Source: Neurospora crassa OR74A (lineage: Eukaryota > Ascomycota > Sordariomycetes > Sordariales > Sordariaceae). From it: a DNA stretch of 64,000 bases. The DNA lies in the NCBI RefSeq assembly GCF_000182925.2, contig NC_026501.1, forward strand, positions 4,815,917 through 4,879,916. Direction: 5' to 3'. The translations under genes and the position numbers were made by a program. The notes under the pieces are model-generated. The model was not told where the DNA came from. It searched no databases and saw only the letters and a program-made list of their open reading frames with translations. Below are positions 47,974-59,992 of the stretch, piece after piece. Within the stretch, counting starts at the first letter, position 1, and every line of letters begins with the position of its first letter.

Positions 47974-48633
47974 TTAGGCAGGGACGGGAGGAGCGGCGTC
48001 GGTGGCGCTGCCTTGTTGCATGCCCGGTGGCGGAGGCAGGAAGAGCGGGAGGTAGGTGACGGCAAGAGACATCACTGGGTATATGTTAGCGGACTCGCAA
48101 AGATGGGTTGCTTGTCCCGGTAAACGTACACGACATGCCCACGGAGAAGTATCCGGGTGTGCTGGTGCTCTTCTTGGTGTCTTCGCTCTCGCCGAGCCAG
48201 CTCTGGACGGCAAAGACGACAGCAGCCCTGAATTGTGATCCGCATCAGCAAACGGTCCACCAAGCCTTGCATTTGATTTTCAAATCCATATAGATCGCGG
48301 GTAGCTTTGTTCGAAGCTCCTTATGGCTGTGCTTGGAGTCGCATAGAGTGTTTTGCGCGCGCGCATCCAACAGGTCGCAAAATAAAGGTTCAATTACCAT
48401 CCAATGTAGCGGTTGCGCATGAAGATAGCAGCCATGGGCAATGTGGACGAGAGAGTCGACTGGAATTCGGGGGCGTCGGTCTTCGCGGCCGGTTCCTGAT
48501 AGGGGATAACTATGCCATTGACTTGGGTCAGCTTGACGCTTCGCGACTTTGACACCGGACAAGATGCACTTGCGGAAACTGGAATGAGGAACTTACTCAG
48601 GTCTGCCCTACGCATATCCTTCTTGGAAGACAT
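47974..48633 (-). CDS. Asterix/PAT10-like (UPF0139) ER membrane protein
   Basis: Four exons on the minus strand: 48633-48597, 48509-48398, 48227-48130 and 48074-47974, joining to 115 residues. All introns have GT-AG ends with CAG or TAG acceptors. The protein begins MSSKKDMRRADLIIPYQEP, contains RNRYIGWAAVVFAVQSWLGES directly before EDTKKS, and a second hydrophobic segment (MSLMSLAVTYLPLFL). The order hydrophobic helix - ESEDTK - hydrophobic helix matches the Asterix/WDR83OS family, the PAT10 subunit of the ER complex that helps insert multi-pass membrane proteins. The C-terminus is short and Pro/Ala-rich (PPPPGMQQG). Size fits the family (about 106). The donor of intron 3 could be TC|GTGTAC; the neighbouring TCGT|GTACGT gives the better reading frame. 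Confidence 0.85.
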
Positions 48634-49286
48634 TTTGAATGAGTATATACAATGGAAATTGAAGCCAGTCTCGGAACTTCTTGCGTGAGATTGATGGTCG
48701 TCCGGACGGTGACGTTCGAAGCTGGGGCAGGTTGGAGACACCTCTCCCGGGGAAGCTCTGGACTTCCGTTTGCGGGACTCTGCCACGGCCGTCGCGTGCA
48801 CGGTCCATCTACGGACCCCACAGATGGTCTTGGCAGCGAATGGACTTGCGATGATTGCTGTTGTGGATGTTTCTGAAGACCCAGGGAATTGACTTACCTG
48901 GATTGATTCACTTACACAGTACACCCAACGCATTCCGTACATCAAACTCTTTATTTGCGACATTGCAAGAGCCAAGCACTCCTCAAACTGTATGTAACTG
49001 ACTGGTTAACGAGTGAGAAGGTTGCACAGGTACTTGTCATGGTGAGATTCCAACAGTCATAAACGTAGCGTGCTCTTGACATTTTCTTCTCTTCAACTTT
49101 CCGGGTATAACCATTCCTTTTTTCCTTTTACTTGTGTTACGCCGTAACCCCTAGAGCTCGCTCAGCCCGGTCCTTGTTTTATTCGTGCATACCAAGTGTG
49201 TCCCCGCGCAAGTTGAATCGTCATAATAGCTACATCGAAAACTGCGCATCACACTCCCTTTCTCCTTGGGCCACTGTCCGTGTTCT
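48634..49286. other. Intergenic region between Asterix-like gene and ade2
   Basis: About 0.65 kb. It carries the promoter of the Asterix-like gene and the 3' UTR of ade2. Minus-strand frames here are extensions of the first exon of the Asterix-like gene upstream of its ATG. No RNA gene seen. Confidence 0.5.
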
Positions 49287-51312
49287 TTACTTTGTTTTCT
49301 TCATGCCCTCAAGATACGCAACATCGCCTCCGGTCCGCAACTTGCCCCCCTTCTCAATGACGGCCTCCTCCATTTGAAGCTGATATCTACTCATATGCTC
49401 CTGGTACTGAGGGATGAAGGAGCCCAAGATCCTGATGGCAAGAAGGGCGGCGTTGGTAGAGTTGTTGATGCCGACAGTAGCAGTGGGAACGCCCCTCTGT
49501 TGACAGTTAGTGGTTGGACGGTAACATCGCTGGTATGGTGGGGCTAAACTTACAGGCATCTGCACGATGCTCAAAAGACTGTCAAGTCCGTCGAGGTGTG
49601 TTGCCTTGACAGGGACACCAATGACAGGGAGCGGAGTCTCCGAGGAGATCATGCCAGGAAGATGAGCGGCTCCACCAGCAGCAGCAATAATGACCTTGAT
49701 GCCCTTCTTCGCTGCCTCGCCGGCAACCTTCATCATGTACTTGGGAGTACGATGGGCAGAGGTGATGTCGAGCGCATACGGGACCTTGAATTCCTTCAGG
49801 ATATCAAGACCGGCCTTGAGGACGGGCAAGTCGGAGTCAGAGCCCATCGTGACCAGTACCAAGGGCTGATCCGAGTTATTTCCCTCCACAGGGTTAGCTC
49901 CTCCGGGGTTCGTTTTGTTACTAGCCTTGGCCTCCTCCTGGGGACGAAGTTGCTCAGCAGAAGCAGCAAGACGCTCCTCTCTGATTTGATCGACCATGCT
50001 GATGAAAGGCTCAGCAGCCTTCTCAAGATCCTCAATTGAGGAGAATCCTGTCAGAGTGATATGGCCGATCTTGCGAGTAGGCTTGGACTCCTTGTTGTAC
50101 AGATGGAGGTAGACATCAAAATCATCTCCGTACGTCGTCCTGGCAAGACGAGCGAGCTTGTGATGGGAGTTGGGGGCGGCGCCACCCAAGATGTTAAGCA
50201 TGATAGAAGATGAGACTCTGGGGGTGAGCTCGTCAGGGACAGGCAAATCAAGGACGGAATAGAGCTGCGCCTTGTATTGGGACATGTAAGGAACGGCCTC
50301 AATGGTGTAGTGGCCTGAGTTGTGGGGGCGAGGCGCGACCTCGTTGATCATCAACGATCCTGAACGATATGTTAGCATGCTAGAGGTAGGTGTTCAATCA
50401 AATTGTGACCAACCGCTGCTACTTACCGTCCTCGAGGAGGAACATCTCAACGGCAAAGACGCCCCTTCCCCACAAGGTACTAATCACATCACAGGCCAGC
50501 TTCCTAGCCTGCTCACAGACATTGTCGTCCACTCCCCTGGGCGGCATGAAGACTTTCGTGCAGATGCTGTCTTCATGGATGGTCTCAACGGCGGGGTAGG
50601 CGACGCATTTTCTCAGATTGCCTTCATCATCCTCAGTACGAATGACCATGACTGCAAGCTCCTTCACGAAAGGAGCCCACTTTTCCGCGTAGAGAGGAAG
50701 CTTGCCCAACGCCTCGATAGCAGGGGCAAAGTCCTCTGCACTGTTGACCTTGAAGTTTCCTCTTCCATCATAGCTTCCCTTCCTGGCCTTGAGCATGAAG
50801 GGAAAGCCAAACTTGTCAGCAGCTTCCTGGAGGGACTTGAGAGCCGACTCGCCCGACTCGATAGCCATCTGATCAGCAATAGGAATTTTGGTCTTGCTGG
50901 TCCGGAAGTGTTCCTTCTGAAGATACTTGTCCTGAATGAGACGGATAGTTCTCCAGGAAGGATGGATAGGCGGCTTGTGAATAGCAACGGAGCCATCGGC
51001 GAGCTTGATCTCGACGCCATTCTTTTCGATATCCTCGAGAACCTCGGTTTCGACATGCTCGATTTCAACAGAAAGATAGTCGGAACGAGCAGCGAGCTCA
51101 CGAATCTTGACCGGGTCCTTGAAAGAACCAGTGACATGGCGGTTGGTGTTATGGGCCTGCTTAGCAGGGGAGTTCTTCTCGTCGAGAATGGCGATGTCGA
51201 TGCCGAGGGGGTTTGCGGCCTCACAGAGCATACGACCCAATTGGCCGCCACCGAGAAGGCCAATGACCGGGTTGCTGCTTCCCATCTTGTCGGATTTTTG
51301 TCTGAGGCTCAT
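49287..51312 (-). CDS. ad-3B: Phosphoribosylaminoimidazole (AIR) carboxylase, bifunctional PurK-PurE type
   Basis: Three exons on the minus strand: 51312-50427, 50359-49554 and 49496-49287, joining to 633 residues. The N-terminal ATP-grasp PurK part (about 1-390) has GLLGGGQLGRMLCEAANPLGI, LKARKGSYDGRGN and INEVAPRPHNSGHYTIE. A low-complexity linker (about 400-440) joins the PurE carboxylase part, with VTMGSDSDLPVLKAG, ITSAHRTPKYM and AAAGGAAHLPGM. Yeast Ade2 and Neurospora AD-3B carry both activities; they convert AIR to CAIR in purine synthesis, and loss causes coloured colonies. Length fits (yeast 571, fungi about 600). The first intron is a phase 1 GTAAGT intron and the last exon has a CAACAG acceptor. 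It diverges from dus4 with about 0.66 kb between start codons. Confidence 0.96.
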
Positions 51313-51971
51313 CGGAATGAATTTGGCGTGAGCAGATGACTCTTGCTCAACCTAAGGAAAAAGCTGAAGAATGAGCCGCAAGTTAACAAGCTGAAGAAAC
51401 CTGGAAGGAAGCGATGATCGGCCGCTGGGGGCTGCGCAAGAGTCATATAAGACAGGGGGTCTTGCGCCTTGCTAAAACCGTGAAACCGGGGCAACTGAAG
51501 CTGCTAGTGGGGTCTGATCAGTGGGGGATGAAGCACCGATAGCGGGAAACTGTTAGGGTACGGGTTACTGTCATGAACTTCCATCCGTTCCGACGTGTGG
51601 CTCTTCAATATTTCCTCCCGGTGATCAGGTCTTCAAGTTTGATAGCCCAAAGAATATTTCTACCGTTGGGTGCCTCGAAAGATGTCACATCCAGCGATCT
51701 TGGATCGCCAAGTTACCTAGATTTCGGGATTCGCAAATCGTGGCCTTGTGAACGTCAATCAAGTCAACTGCCGTGGCGGCTTTCAAAACCTCAACCCCCC
51801 ACTAAGAAAGAAAAGAAAAAAAAACCAAAAAAAAGCGGGTGCTGATCGCCCAAACACCTTCACTTGCAACTGAACTGCACCTCTTCACAGACCCTCCAGC
51901 GCATCCACGGAAGTCGCCCACTCTCACTCTATCCTTCCACTTGATATCAAGAGCTTGGGACTGTCATCAAT
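51313..51971. promoter_or_regulatory. Divergent promoter interval between ade2 and dus4
   Basis: About 0.66 kb between divergent starts. An A-rich patch (about 51802-51834) lies 140 bases before the dus4 start. No specific factor site is assigned. Confidence 0.5.
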
Positions 51972-53507
51972 ATGGAGGCCACTCCGGAAAGATCTAACCA
52001 GGATATTGTTCAGTAAGGCCTACCGACCCTTCTCTATTATTCCTGCAACAAGTGCTACGACCTAAAATTCCTCTTCCCTGTGCTCTAGCTGAGGAGACTA
52101 TACATATCAGCCTGGCCGATTACTGCCTGTGCTTTGTACATAGACCATACCATACAGGGACGAAATGCATTTAACTGACTTGTTTCCGTCTTGAGAAAGT
52201 CCGCTCAAGCTCTTTGATATTGCAAAGAGTGAAAAAAGACTTCTTTACACTTTGGCGCCCATGGTGAGGTATGGCAAGGCAAGTGGCCTCCTCCTCCTCT
52301 ACCAACACTCTTTTCCCGAGTTTCCCATCACGAATATCACAATTATAATCTAACAAGCTGAACAGCTTGCCTTCCGTCAAACCGTACATGACTATGGTAC
52401 AGATCTTTGCTGGACGCCCATGATTCTTGCCAAAGAGTTCAACAGGAACCGATTTGCCAGAGATAGTGATCTCACTATCTCCACAAACGGACCTCAACCT
52501 CCAACAGTGGTACAATTTGGTGCCAACGATCCCCAGGAGTTAGCCCGAGCGTCTACCCTCGTAGCTCCTTACGCCGGCGGCGTGGATCTAAACTGCGGAT
52601 GCCCTCAGTCATGGGCGTGCGCCGAGACGCTTGGTGCCGCGCTGATGGAAAAGCGAGAACTGGTGCGGGACATGGTCATTGAGACTCGAGAGTATCTGAG
52701 ACGAGATGGATGGGGTGTTGGGAAGGAGAGGGATGTCGATAACCCCAAGGGAAGGAGCGTCAGCGTCAAGATCCGTGTTCACAAAGACTTGAGGTAAGTG
52801 ACACACGGTGCATATTTATGATCACGGGGATAGGTAGTAGGAATCAACTAACTAGACCCCCATGCAACAGAAAAACGATGGACTTCATCACCACCGTCCT
52901 GGGCCCCTCGCAGGACCGCCACATCGACTGGCTTACTATTCACCCTCGCACTCGCCAAACCCCGTCCAGCACACCCATCAACGTCGAAGCGCTTGAGATC
53001 CTCACCAGCACCTTCGGCGACAAAGTCCCCATTCTCCTCTCAGGCGACGTCTTCACCCTCAACTCTCTCCCCTTCACCTCCCCTTTGCTAGATCCAGCCA
53101 ACACACCCACCCTCACCAGCAAGTCCATCACCACCGATAATGTTGAGAAAAAGAAAACACCACAATCCCCTCTGCTTAACCTCCCCAAACTCTCCGGGCT
53201 AATGTCCGCCCGCGCCATCCTCGCCAACCCGGCCCTCTACGCCGGCTACGACGCATGCCCGTGGGAGGCCGTGGAGACGTTCATGAGCCACCTGGCACGG
53301 GCGCCGCTGCCCTTCAAGCTTGTGCAGCACCACCTCAGCGAGATGTGTGCGCCGGGCATGGGACCGAACAAGAATGCCCTGCTGAGCAAGCCGGAGCGTA
53401 ACGCCATGCTGAGTTGCACGAATATGGTTGACTTGGTGGATTTCTTGGATGAGAAGGCGAGGGAGAAGGGGTATGGAGATGAGTTTGGGTTGAGGAGGGT
53501 GGTGTGA
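51972..53507 (+). CDS. dus4: tRNA-dihydrouridine synthase 4 (Dus4)
   Basis: Four exons: 51972-52012, 52200-52278, 52366-52793 and 52871-53507, joining to 394 residues. The FMN-binding TIM barrel is clear: APMVRYGKLAFRQ, TPMILAKEF, VVQFGANDP, VDLNCGCPQS with catalytic Cys119, VSVKIRVHKDLR, LTIHPRTRQT, and MSARAILANPALYAGY. This is the Dus4 subgroup, which reduces U20a/U20b of tRNA with NADPH. The second intron has a GC donor (AAG|GCAAGT) and AG acceptor, required because no GT donor keeps the frame KLAFRQ; the first intron appears to end at AAG rather than C/TAG. A variable insert (about 290-325) sits between the LLSGDVF and LSGLMSARAI segments. It converges on the cyclin gene. Confidence 0.9.
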
Positions 53508-54189
53508 GTTGTGTCAACGAGTCAGGTTGGGCTTTGAAGGAGTTCAGTTGTTTATGTATGGAAGATGGCAATCCCTGAATAGAACAAGGCATTGATGGGG
53601 ATTGAGCCATGGTTAATGTGTGAAGTCCTGTTGATCCATAGCTTCATGCTTACCGATGGGCTCAAACGAGGCCCCCAGCTGCTTATGGGGTAGCCTGATA
53701 TGGAGGTGATAAAACCTACCTCTCTTATCTTTGCCGGCATTAAACTTGTTAGCGCGGTGATTTGCAAGTGGCAAGAACTCTAATTTGTGTACAAAGATCG
53801 GCGAGTTTGACCACTTCTGAATCCTTGAATACTGAATGTAAAGTGGTGGTACCACACTGATAAGTTTAAAGCCGGCAGAGGTGTACTGTGTATATAATTT
53901 ACAGGATATTATACAACTTAACACCGTCCTCATCTGTCGCCATACTGCTTGATCAAACGACCCCCGTTACACCCACGAGCCAGGGGAAGTTTGACCAAAG
54001 AATACCCAATGCATTTTCCATGCTCGCCAACCAATTCATTCCATGTAATTTCAAGAGCGCCTCCTGTAGTCCCCCACCGCTGACGCCTGAAACCGCCGAC
54101 TACCCTATAAGCCAAAGTAATAAACCCGAATTTGGAGCAGCAACTGCAAGATCTGGCGGAGGCGGGCAGAAGATTCCCAATCTGCAACG
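53508..54189. other. Convergent intergenic region
   Basis: About 0.68 kb between the stops of dus4 and the cyclin gene; presumably 3' UTRs. A TATATAAT-like word occurs near 53890. No gene seen. Confidence 0.55.
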
Positions 54190-55960
54190 CTAATTCCCGT
54201 TGATTTCTCCTTCATCCTCATCGCTCGTAACCGTCCGCGCCCGCTTATTCTCCGGTTCACCTTCCACCGCCGGATCGGACACGGAGCCCTTACGCTTCGC
54301 CCCGGGGGGTGACTGTAGTCTGCTGTCGTTCGGCCTTCGTTCATGTATTGCCAGATTGTTGGCGGCTTCTTTTAGTAAAGCGTCGGAATCTCCTCTGTGC
54401 GAAATGGACGACATCGGCGCCTGCTCCGTCCTTGCATCAAGACCCGAAGTAGCGCTGTCCGGTTCGCTCTTGATAACGGAAGCTGACTTTGCCTCTGAAG
54501 AGCCCTTCGTCGCTGGACCGTTCTGGGCCTCCGAAGCCGATATCCCGCCTTCCTGCTTGATATGCTGTGGCTGCGACCTCTCCTCATACTCCTCTAGTGT
54601 GCCATTGGTGTTGCCGTTATCACGATGGCGGCCACTGGAGCTCCTAGGGCTCTGTGTACTGCGGTCTGTCTCCATCGGAGTACCATCGCCCTCCTGCTGA
54701 CTAGATGCCGTTCCAAGTCTACGCCTAGTACTCTCGAGGTTGAACGTGGGAGACGGAGACATCCTGTTATCCTGTTTCCTCAATGGGTTCTCCTTATAGA
54801 ACTCGGTAATGACATCCATAGCCATGCACACCTTGCCCTCGTCCCCCTTAAGGTATTTCCACCAGGCCTCCCCGTCGACATCGTCTACTTTCTCCTTGAG
54901 GATGGAAGCGGCGAAAAAGATGGCACTGATGGCGATGTCGCGCGCATTGAGTAGCAAGGGCAGGACTGTGAGGCACAAGTCGTTGCAATAAGTCCAAGCG
55001 GCGTTACGGAAGGCCTTGTTGCGAACCAGATGCTGCTTCTGCTTGGAGAGATCTTGCTGCGGTTGACTGCTTTCTTGTTGCTGCAGAGGAATGTCCTGCT
55101 CTAGCATGTTAAGAAACTCGTATAGTGGGTGGTATGGAATCCCGACCATGAGATCAAATGTCAACTGCTCCAGCATCACCTCCTCGTAGTTAAGAATACT
55201 GTCGCGCCACCGCCAATATTCCTTACTTTGTTCGTCGATGATCAGCTTCGTATTTTTCTGGGCGACTTTTGCGACCGCAATGATCAGATCTTTTGTTTTA
55301 CGGCAATTTTCTTCTGTCTTATTCGCGAGGAAGAGCGCTGTAGCAGCGATATTCTGCATATATGAAATGGGTTAGTTGATGTTGCGCATCCTCAGAACTG
55401 AATGGCCACATCCTGGTTGCTGAACACGACTTCCAACACGGGCGCCATAACAATTGGTTAGAGGACATGAAAAGACATACGTAGTGATGAATGCCACCCT
55501 TCTCTTCCACCATGCTTCTTCGCATGTAAAAGCGGTGGAAGAACACGCCGGCAACCCACAATGTGATTTGCGGGAGGTCAAGCATGATGCCAGCCTGAAA
55601 AATAAAGTTGACGCCTTTGGCCCTTCGTAGGCGCTCTTCCGACACAGAGAGTCCATCTATGATGCTGGGTGTGCTCGCTACTTCGTCGGGTGTAAAGTAC
55701 CACTGATCGGGACGCGCGACCGGTAGTTTTTGGGGGCTCGACGGTGGGCGTACTGTTGCCGGTGACGCTACGCTCTTAGTCGAGTGTGGCCGGGGAGGTG
55801 ACGTCCGGGTCGAGTGTGAAGGTGGCGATGGCACGGCAGGGGGCACATCGCGTCTTCTCACCGGCGATTTTGACAAACGATTGTCAACCGGCGGCGGAGG
55901 TTTTGCGGGGAGCCCGAGCGATGGTGGCTGGTAGCCCTCCCGCGGAGGACGATATGACAT
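54190..55960 (-). CDS. pch1: Cyclin T/K-type cyclin (Pch1-like partner of Cdk9)
   Basis: Two exons on the minus strand: 55960-55481 and 55353-54190, joining to 547 residues. The N-terminal 85 residues are Pro/Ser-rich. The double cyclin box runs from WYFTPDEV at residue 87 to about 270: LRRAKGVNFIFQAGIMLDLPQ, VFFHRFYMRRSM, ATALFLANKTEENCRKTKDLI, and RDSILNYEEVMLEQLTFDLMVG. This matches cyclin T/K of transcriptional CDKs; in S. pombe Pch1 pairs with Cdk9 (P-TEFb), which phosphorylates RNA polymerase II and Spt5. The CTD-kinase cyclin Ctk2 is the main alternative. The C-terminus is long and disordered, with Gln, Ser and Asp/Glu runs, ending in a basic patch (KRKGS, NKRARTV) and an acidic tail. 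Confidence 0.85.
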
Positions 55961-56687
55961 GATGCAATGTGGTGGTTGATGTTCTGGCTGGTTCCCAAAT
56001 AAGCGAATCCTCCCCGTGTCGCCCTTCAGACAGCTTTGAGCGGGTTGATGCGCATGGGGACTTGAGCTGCCCGGATGCTGTGAGTTGAGGGTATTGTGAA
56101 TGACGTCTCTCGCGATAAATACCGGCTGGGGATAAAACCACTTGAAAATGCAGAAATGCGAGAAACGAAGAAGTCAAAGGTTCGAAAACGGACCAACGCT
56201 ACAAGTTCCCGGTGATGGCGTCTGCTGCCATTGTTTTATCGCCCTTTATCAGAAAGCCAAGCTTCGCACGATGGACCGTGCGTCACCATTTCCCAGGGTG
56301 CCAGGGTGACTTTACCAACGCCAACCAACGCGAGCGGCAGGTGTCCCGCCCAACCCTGCCCGCGTCACTGCAGAAAAGAAGGGAGAAGGAATCTCAACAG
56401 GCCCACTTTCGCGGTCAGGTGACACCCCTTATCCTTACCGGGTCAGTGAAACGCAACCACAAGGCAACTCAGACGCATGTACCAAAGGCAGCTTGTTATG
56501 GGCACCCAGTTGTGGTTGTTGATCTACAAATTGAGACGGCTTCTATGCAATCTATCTGCCGATACTGTCTCTCGTGGAGCGGTAAGCCAAGCCCTGGCCT
56601 GTCGCTTGCTGAACGCCCTCCTTGGTGTGTTGCTCCTATGCGAGAGGCAACGACAAGATTCTTGTCGCGCACATGATTGATGTCTGC
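55961..56687. other. Intergenic region between cyclin and prp4 genes
   Basis: About 0.73 kb holding the cyclin promoter and the 3' UTR of prp4. No gene or repeat recognised. Confidence 0.5.
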
Positions 56688-58411
56688 TCAGGAATCATAC
56701 AAGCTCCTGGAGTCGTTTCTTCCCCAAAGTTTGACCGTCCGGTCATGGCCACCGCTTACAATCCATTTTCCATCCCGGCTAACGTCAACACTCGCAACAG
56801 GCCCTGTGTGGCCGCTGAGAGACTGAACCAAGGCCCAGTCGTCAGCGGAAAATATGTTCACCTTGTGGTCAAAGCCTGCCGACACCATAAAGGTGCCGGA
56901 TTTTTTGGGAATTTGCATTCCCTTTTCATCTTCGCCAGGAGGCACTCCTTCCAACGGGTCATCCAACCCCTTGAACCACCGCACGTCGGCCACTGCACTT
57001 GTATGGGCACCAATGCCTCCAATTCTTTCCACTTTTCTAACGTCCCAGCATTTGATCCAACCATCAGCAGACGCCGTGAGCACCCTGTAACCGTCCGAGC
57101 CCCAGTCCAAACCATAAATAGGCTTGATATGGCCGTCCTGATGCCCATCTAGAATCATGGCAGTCCGTCCTGTCCGCAGATCCCAGATTCTTCCGATACT
57201 GTCCAAACCCGCGCTAGCGAGTAGCGATCCGTCACTGTTATAACTGACAGCGTATACACCGCGAGAGTGACCTTCCTGGAGAAGGAGCTCGGTGCCGGTT
57301 TCAACATCCCACATCCTCCATGACGTGTCTTCTGAGGCAGAAGCCAGATACTTGCCCGATGGATGGAACTCTACACGACATACTCGTTGCGAGTGTCCTG
57401 AGAGAGTTCTCAAAGGCGTGTCTTGGTTCAAAGACCAGAGATGAATCTGGCCTTCCGCTCCTCCGGAAGCGAGATTGACTGTGTCGGGAGAAACATTGCG
57501 CTCCGGCAGTGTAGCTCCAGGCATCCAGCATAGGCCGCTGACTTTGTTGGTGTGGCCCCTCAAAGTCTTCCTTGGCTCAAGGGTTGGGATTTCGATGAGT
57601 TTGACCTGTCCGCCCCAATTGCCAGTTGCGACCATGTTTCCATCAGGCGAGATCCTTGTCATGCTGATGTGCCGCTCTCCTGCCGTTTGACTGCCTTGCA
57701 ATTCAAACCCTTGAAGCTTCTCCTTGATCTCTTTTCGGTGTTTGACATGTGTCCGCAGTGGGATGGTGGACTCCTTCTTCTGGAACTCGATGCGCTTCTT
57801 AGCTCTCGGGATTGAGTAGTGAGCGATGTCGATGCGGGCCTGGAGCAGTTCCGGGCTTCCAGTAGTGTAAAATTCCTCCTCTTGGTCGCCGGCTTCATCT
57901 TCCTCGTTTTCGGCGTCCCGCATCTCCACATCGGCACTTTCCTGACCTCCCTTTTCGGCTTGTTGTGTCATGAGTTCTCGTAATCTGTCGCGTCTGTCTG
58001 CCGGACCCTCGCCGAAGAGGGTGACAGGCTCGCCCATCTCTCGCAATTTGGCTCGTACCCGGCCATCGTCGGTAGGAACAGCAATCGAAGCCGCTAATCG
58101 TTTTCGTTCAAACTGCGATAGAAGAACGGAGGCCTTCTCTGGGGCAATACCAGCCCCAGCACCGGGGATGTCGTAGTCGCGATCGAGGGCTAACACGCAA
58201 ATCAGTCATGGGTTGGAAGCCATACAAGAGTTTTGGGGACTTACGGACGGAGTCTAGATCCATGCCTCCGCGATCCTGCTTCAGGGGGGGTCAGTCCGGG
58301 CTCTGTTTGCAATGTTGAGCAGGTGCCTTCAATGATGCGAGGGGCGCATATAGAGCATGGTCTTACCTCAGGCTCGGCCTCCTCCACGTAGGCTCTACGC
58401 GCCGGATGCAT
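56688..58411 (-). CDS. prp4: U4/U6 snRNP splicing factor PRP4 (WD40)
   Basis: Three exons on the minus strand: 58411-58367, 58275-58245 and 58189-56688, joining to 525 residues. The N-terminal splicing factor motif lies at about residues 66-98 ([22 protein letters not shown], then RRDRLREL). An acidic stretch follows, then seven WD40 repeats from about 200 to the end, for example [38 protein letters not shown] and [17 protein letters not shown]4/Prp4 is part of the U4/U6-U5 tri-snRNP and helps keep U4 and U6 paired. The combination of SFM motif and WD40 propeller is diagnostic. Two short 5' exons (45 and 31 nt) with GTAAG donors bring the start to [11 protein letters not shown]; a later Met inside exon 2 (MDLDSV) is less likely as a start. 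Diverges from the S6K-like gene. Confidence 0.93.
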
Positions 58412-59992
58412 AGTGCTAAACTTTCGGTGTTTGTTCGTTTGCTAAATCTTCTGGACACTTGAACGCGAGTAAAGCCAGGTGATTCGAGTCCGGCTTGTGG
58501 TTGCTAAAGGACCGTTTGATGTGAGGGCTCGATGTTTTGCTTGCTGTCGTGAAATAGCAGGTGATGCAATCACAGGGAAGTTTACAATGCTGGCGCCGTT
58601 GCTGTTGCGGGAGCTCCACTAAAATTTCCGGCGCATCTTCGACCCTAACCCTCAACAAGCTGTCCCACCTGAATGCGCTCATCTCGGTCCTAGCACCACG
58701 GGCACCTCGTCTTAAGGTGAACCAACGAATCGCCATGAAGCTTTCACCGATCATTCAAAGAGGTACTTGAAATTTCAAAGTTTCATGTGATATGTGATAG
58801 ATTCCTTGTTGGTGTCAACATTCGTTAATACCCACTTCGCACACGGTAGGTTTGGTCCGAGGTGACATGGAAGCGCGATCACAAACGGTGCGGCCAGTTC
58901 CCCCTTCCCAGCCCGTCGATCAATGCGGTTTAATGACCGCCAATCGAGCCCCGGCTGTTCGGATTCCCCAGACTTGTCAAAACTGAAGATCGGGGTCGGC
59001 ATCCAGCGGCCTTGGTACACTACACTACCTATACACACATGACACCTGCCGTGTGGTATTGGAGGTTCATTTCTGGACATGGAGAGCAACATGGGGCTTT
59101 TTTCAGGTTGAAAGCTAGTGTGGAAAAAGCCTGGAAAATGGCCGATGGTGCATTCCCTTTAATGCGGGTGAGACGTATGTCTGATGTCTCTCACCCGATT
59201 TTCACGTGCTCTCGCCAATTCCTCCTGGGACATGGAACGCCCGCCAATTCCTCCTTTTCCTTTAAGTTCACCAGACCAATCCAGCTGGTCTTTCCGCCCT
59301 TTCAGTTGCTCGCCTGCCCGGCCTGCCCGGCCTGCCCAGACCGTGACGCATGATGTGAACGCTTTTCTCTTTATCGTGGTTGGCTCAATGGCGGGATATT
59401 TGGGTGAGGCGGACGCGGCCCCCTGCCCGGCTAGTGCATTCCAGTCCCTAGGGGTACTAAATTGTGCATAGGTAATACCCAAGGTCACAAACCCGGTCCA
59501 GGCCCATCCTAATTCACTGCAGGTGCAGAGTCCGGGCTCCATTTTATTTTAACTTCTGCTGCCCACGGAACTCCATTTCATTGTTGCCATTGTCGACCTC
59601 TCTCTTCGCACGCTCCCCCAGTCACAACTCTCTTCTTTTTTCTCTTTTCTGTTTTTTTTCTCTTTCTCTCTCTCCTTCTTGACAGTAAAAACCACATCTC
59701 ATCGAGCCTTTCCACCCTCAATGCATATCGAGAAGACCGTCGACGACAATTCCACTTCCTTCTTCAAGTACCAGATGCGTGCGATTCCAAGCCATCAAGG
59801 ACCCAGTTTGACCACCGAACACCGCGCAGACGCTCAGCGACGCAGAGGCGAGCCTTGAATACGAAGGCCGACAGAGGCTTTGAGGGATCGTATCTGTCAA
59901 GCTATAACGAGAGCTATCTGGTCCACCGATTATAGTCCATTATACCGACACGACACCATCCTACTGCTAGCCCATCAACGACTACGACCAAG
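58412..59992. promoter_or_regulatory. Divergent promoter interval between prp4 and the S6K-like gene
   Basis: About 1.58 kb between divergent starts. It has a 9-base tandem repeat of CCTGCCCGG (three copies at about 59312-59340) and a long pyrimidine tract (about 59630-59680) that often marks the start of a 5' leader. No frame here has family support. Confidence 0.5.
59312..59340. repeat. Three 9-base tandem units
   Basis: Three near-perfect CCTGCCCGG units in intergenic DNA. Confidence 0.8.

Noticed and set aside
47684-47977. Plus-strand frame of 97 codons with a hydrophobic start
   Set aside because: It has no family motif, starts after an AT-rich region, and its end overlaps the last exon of the well-supported Asterix-like gene on the other strand.
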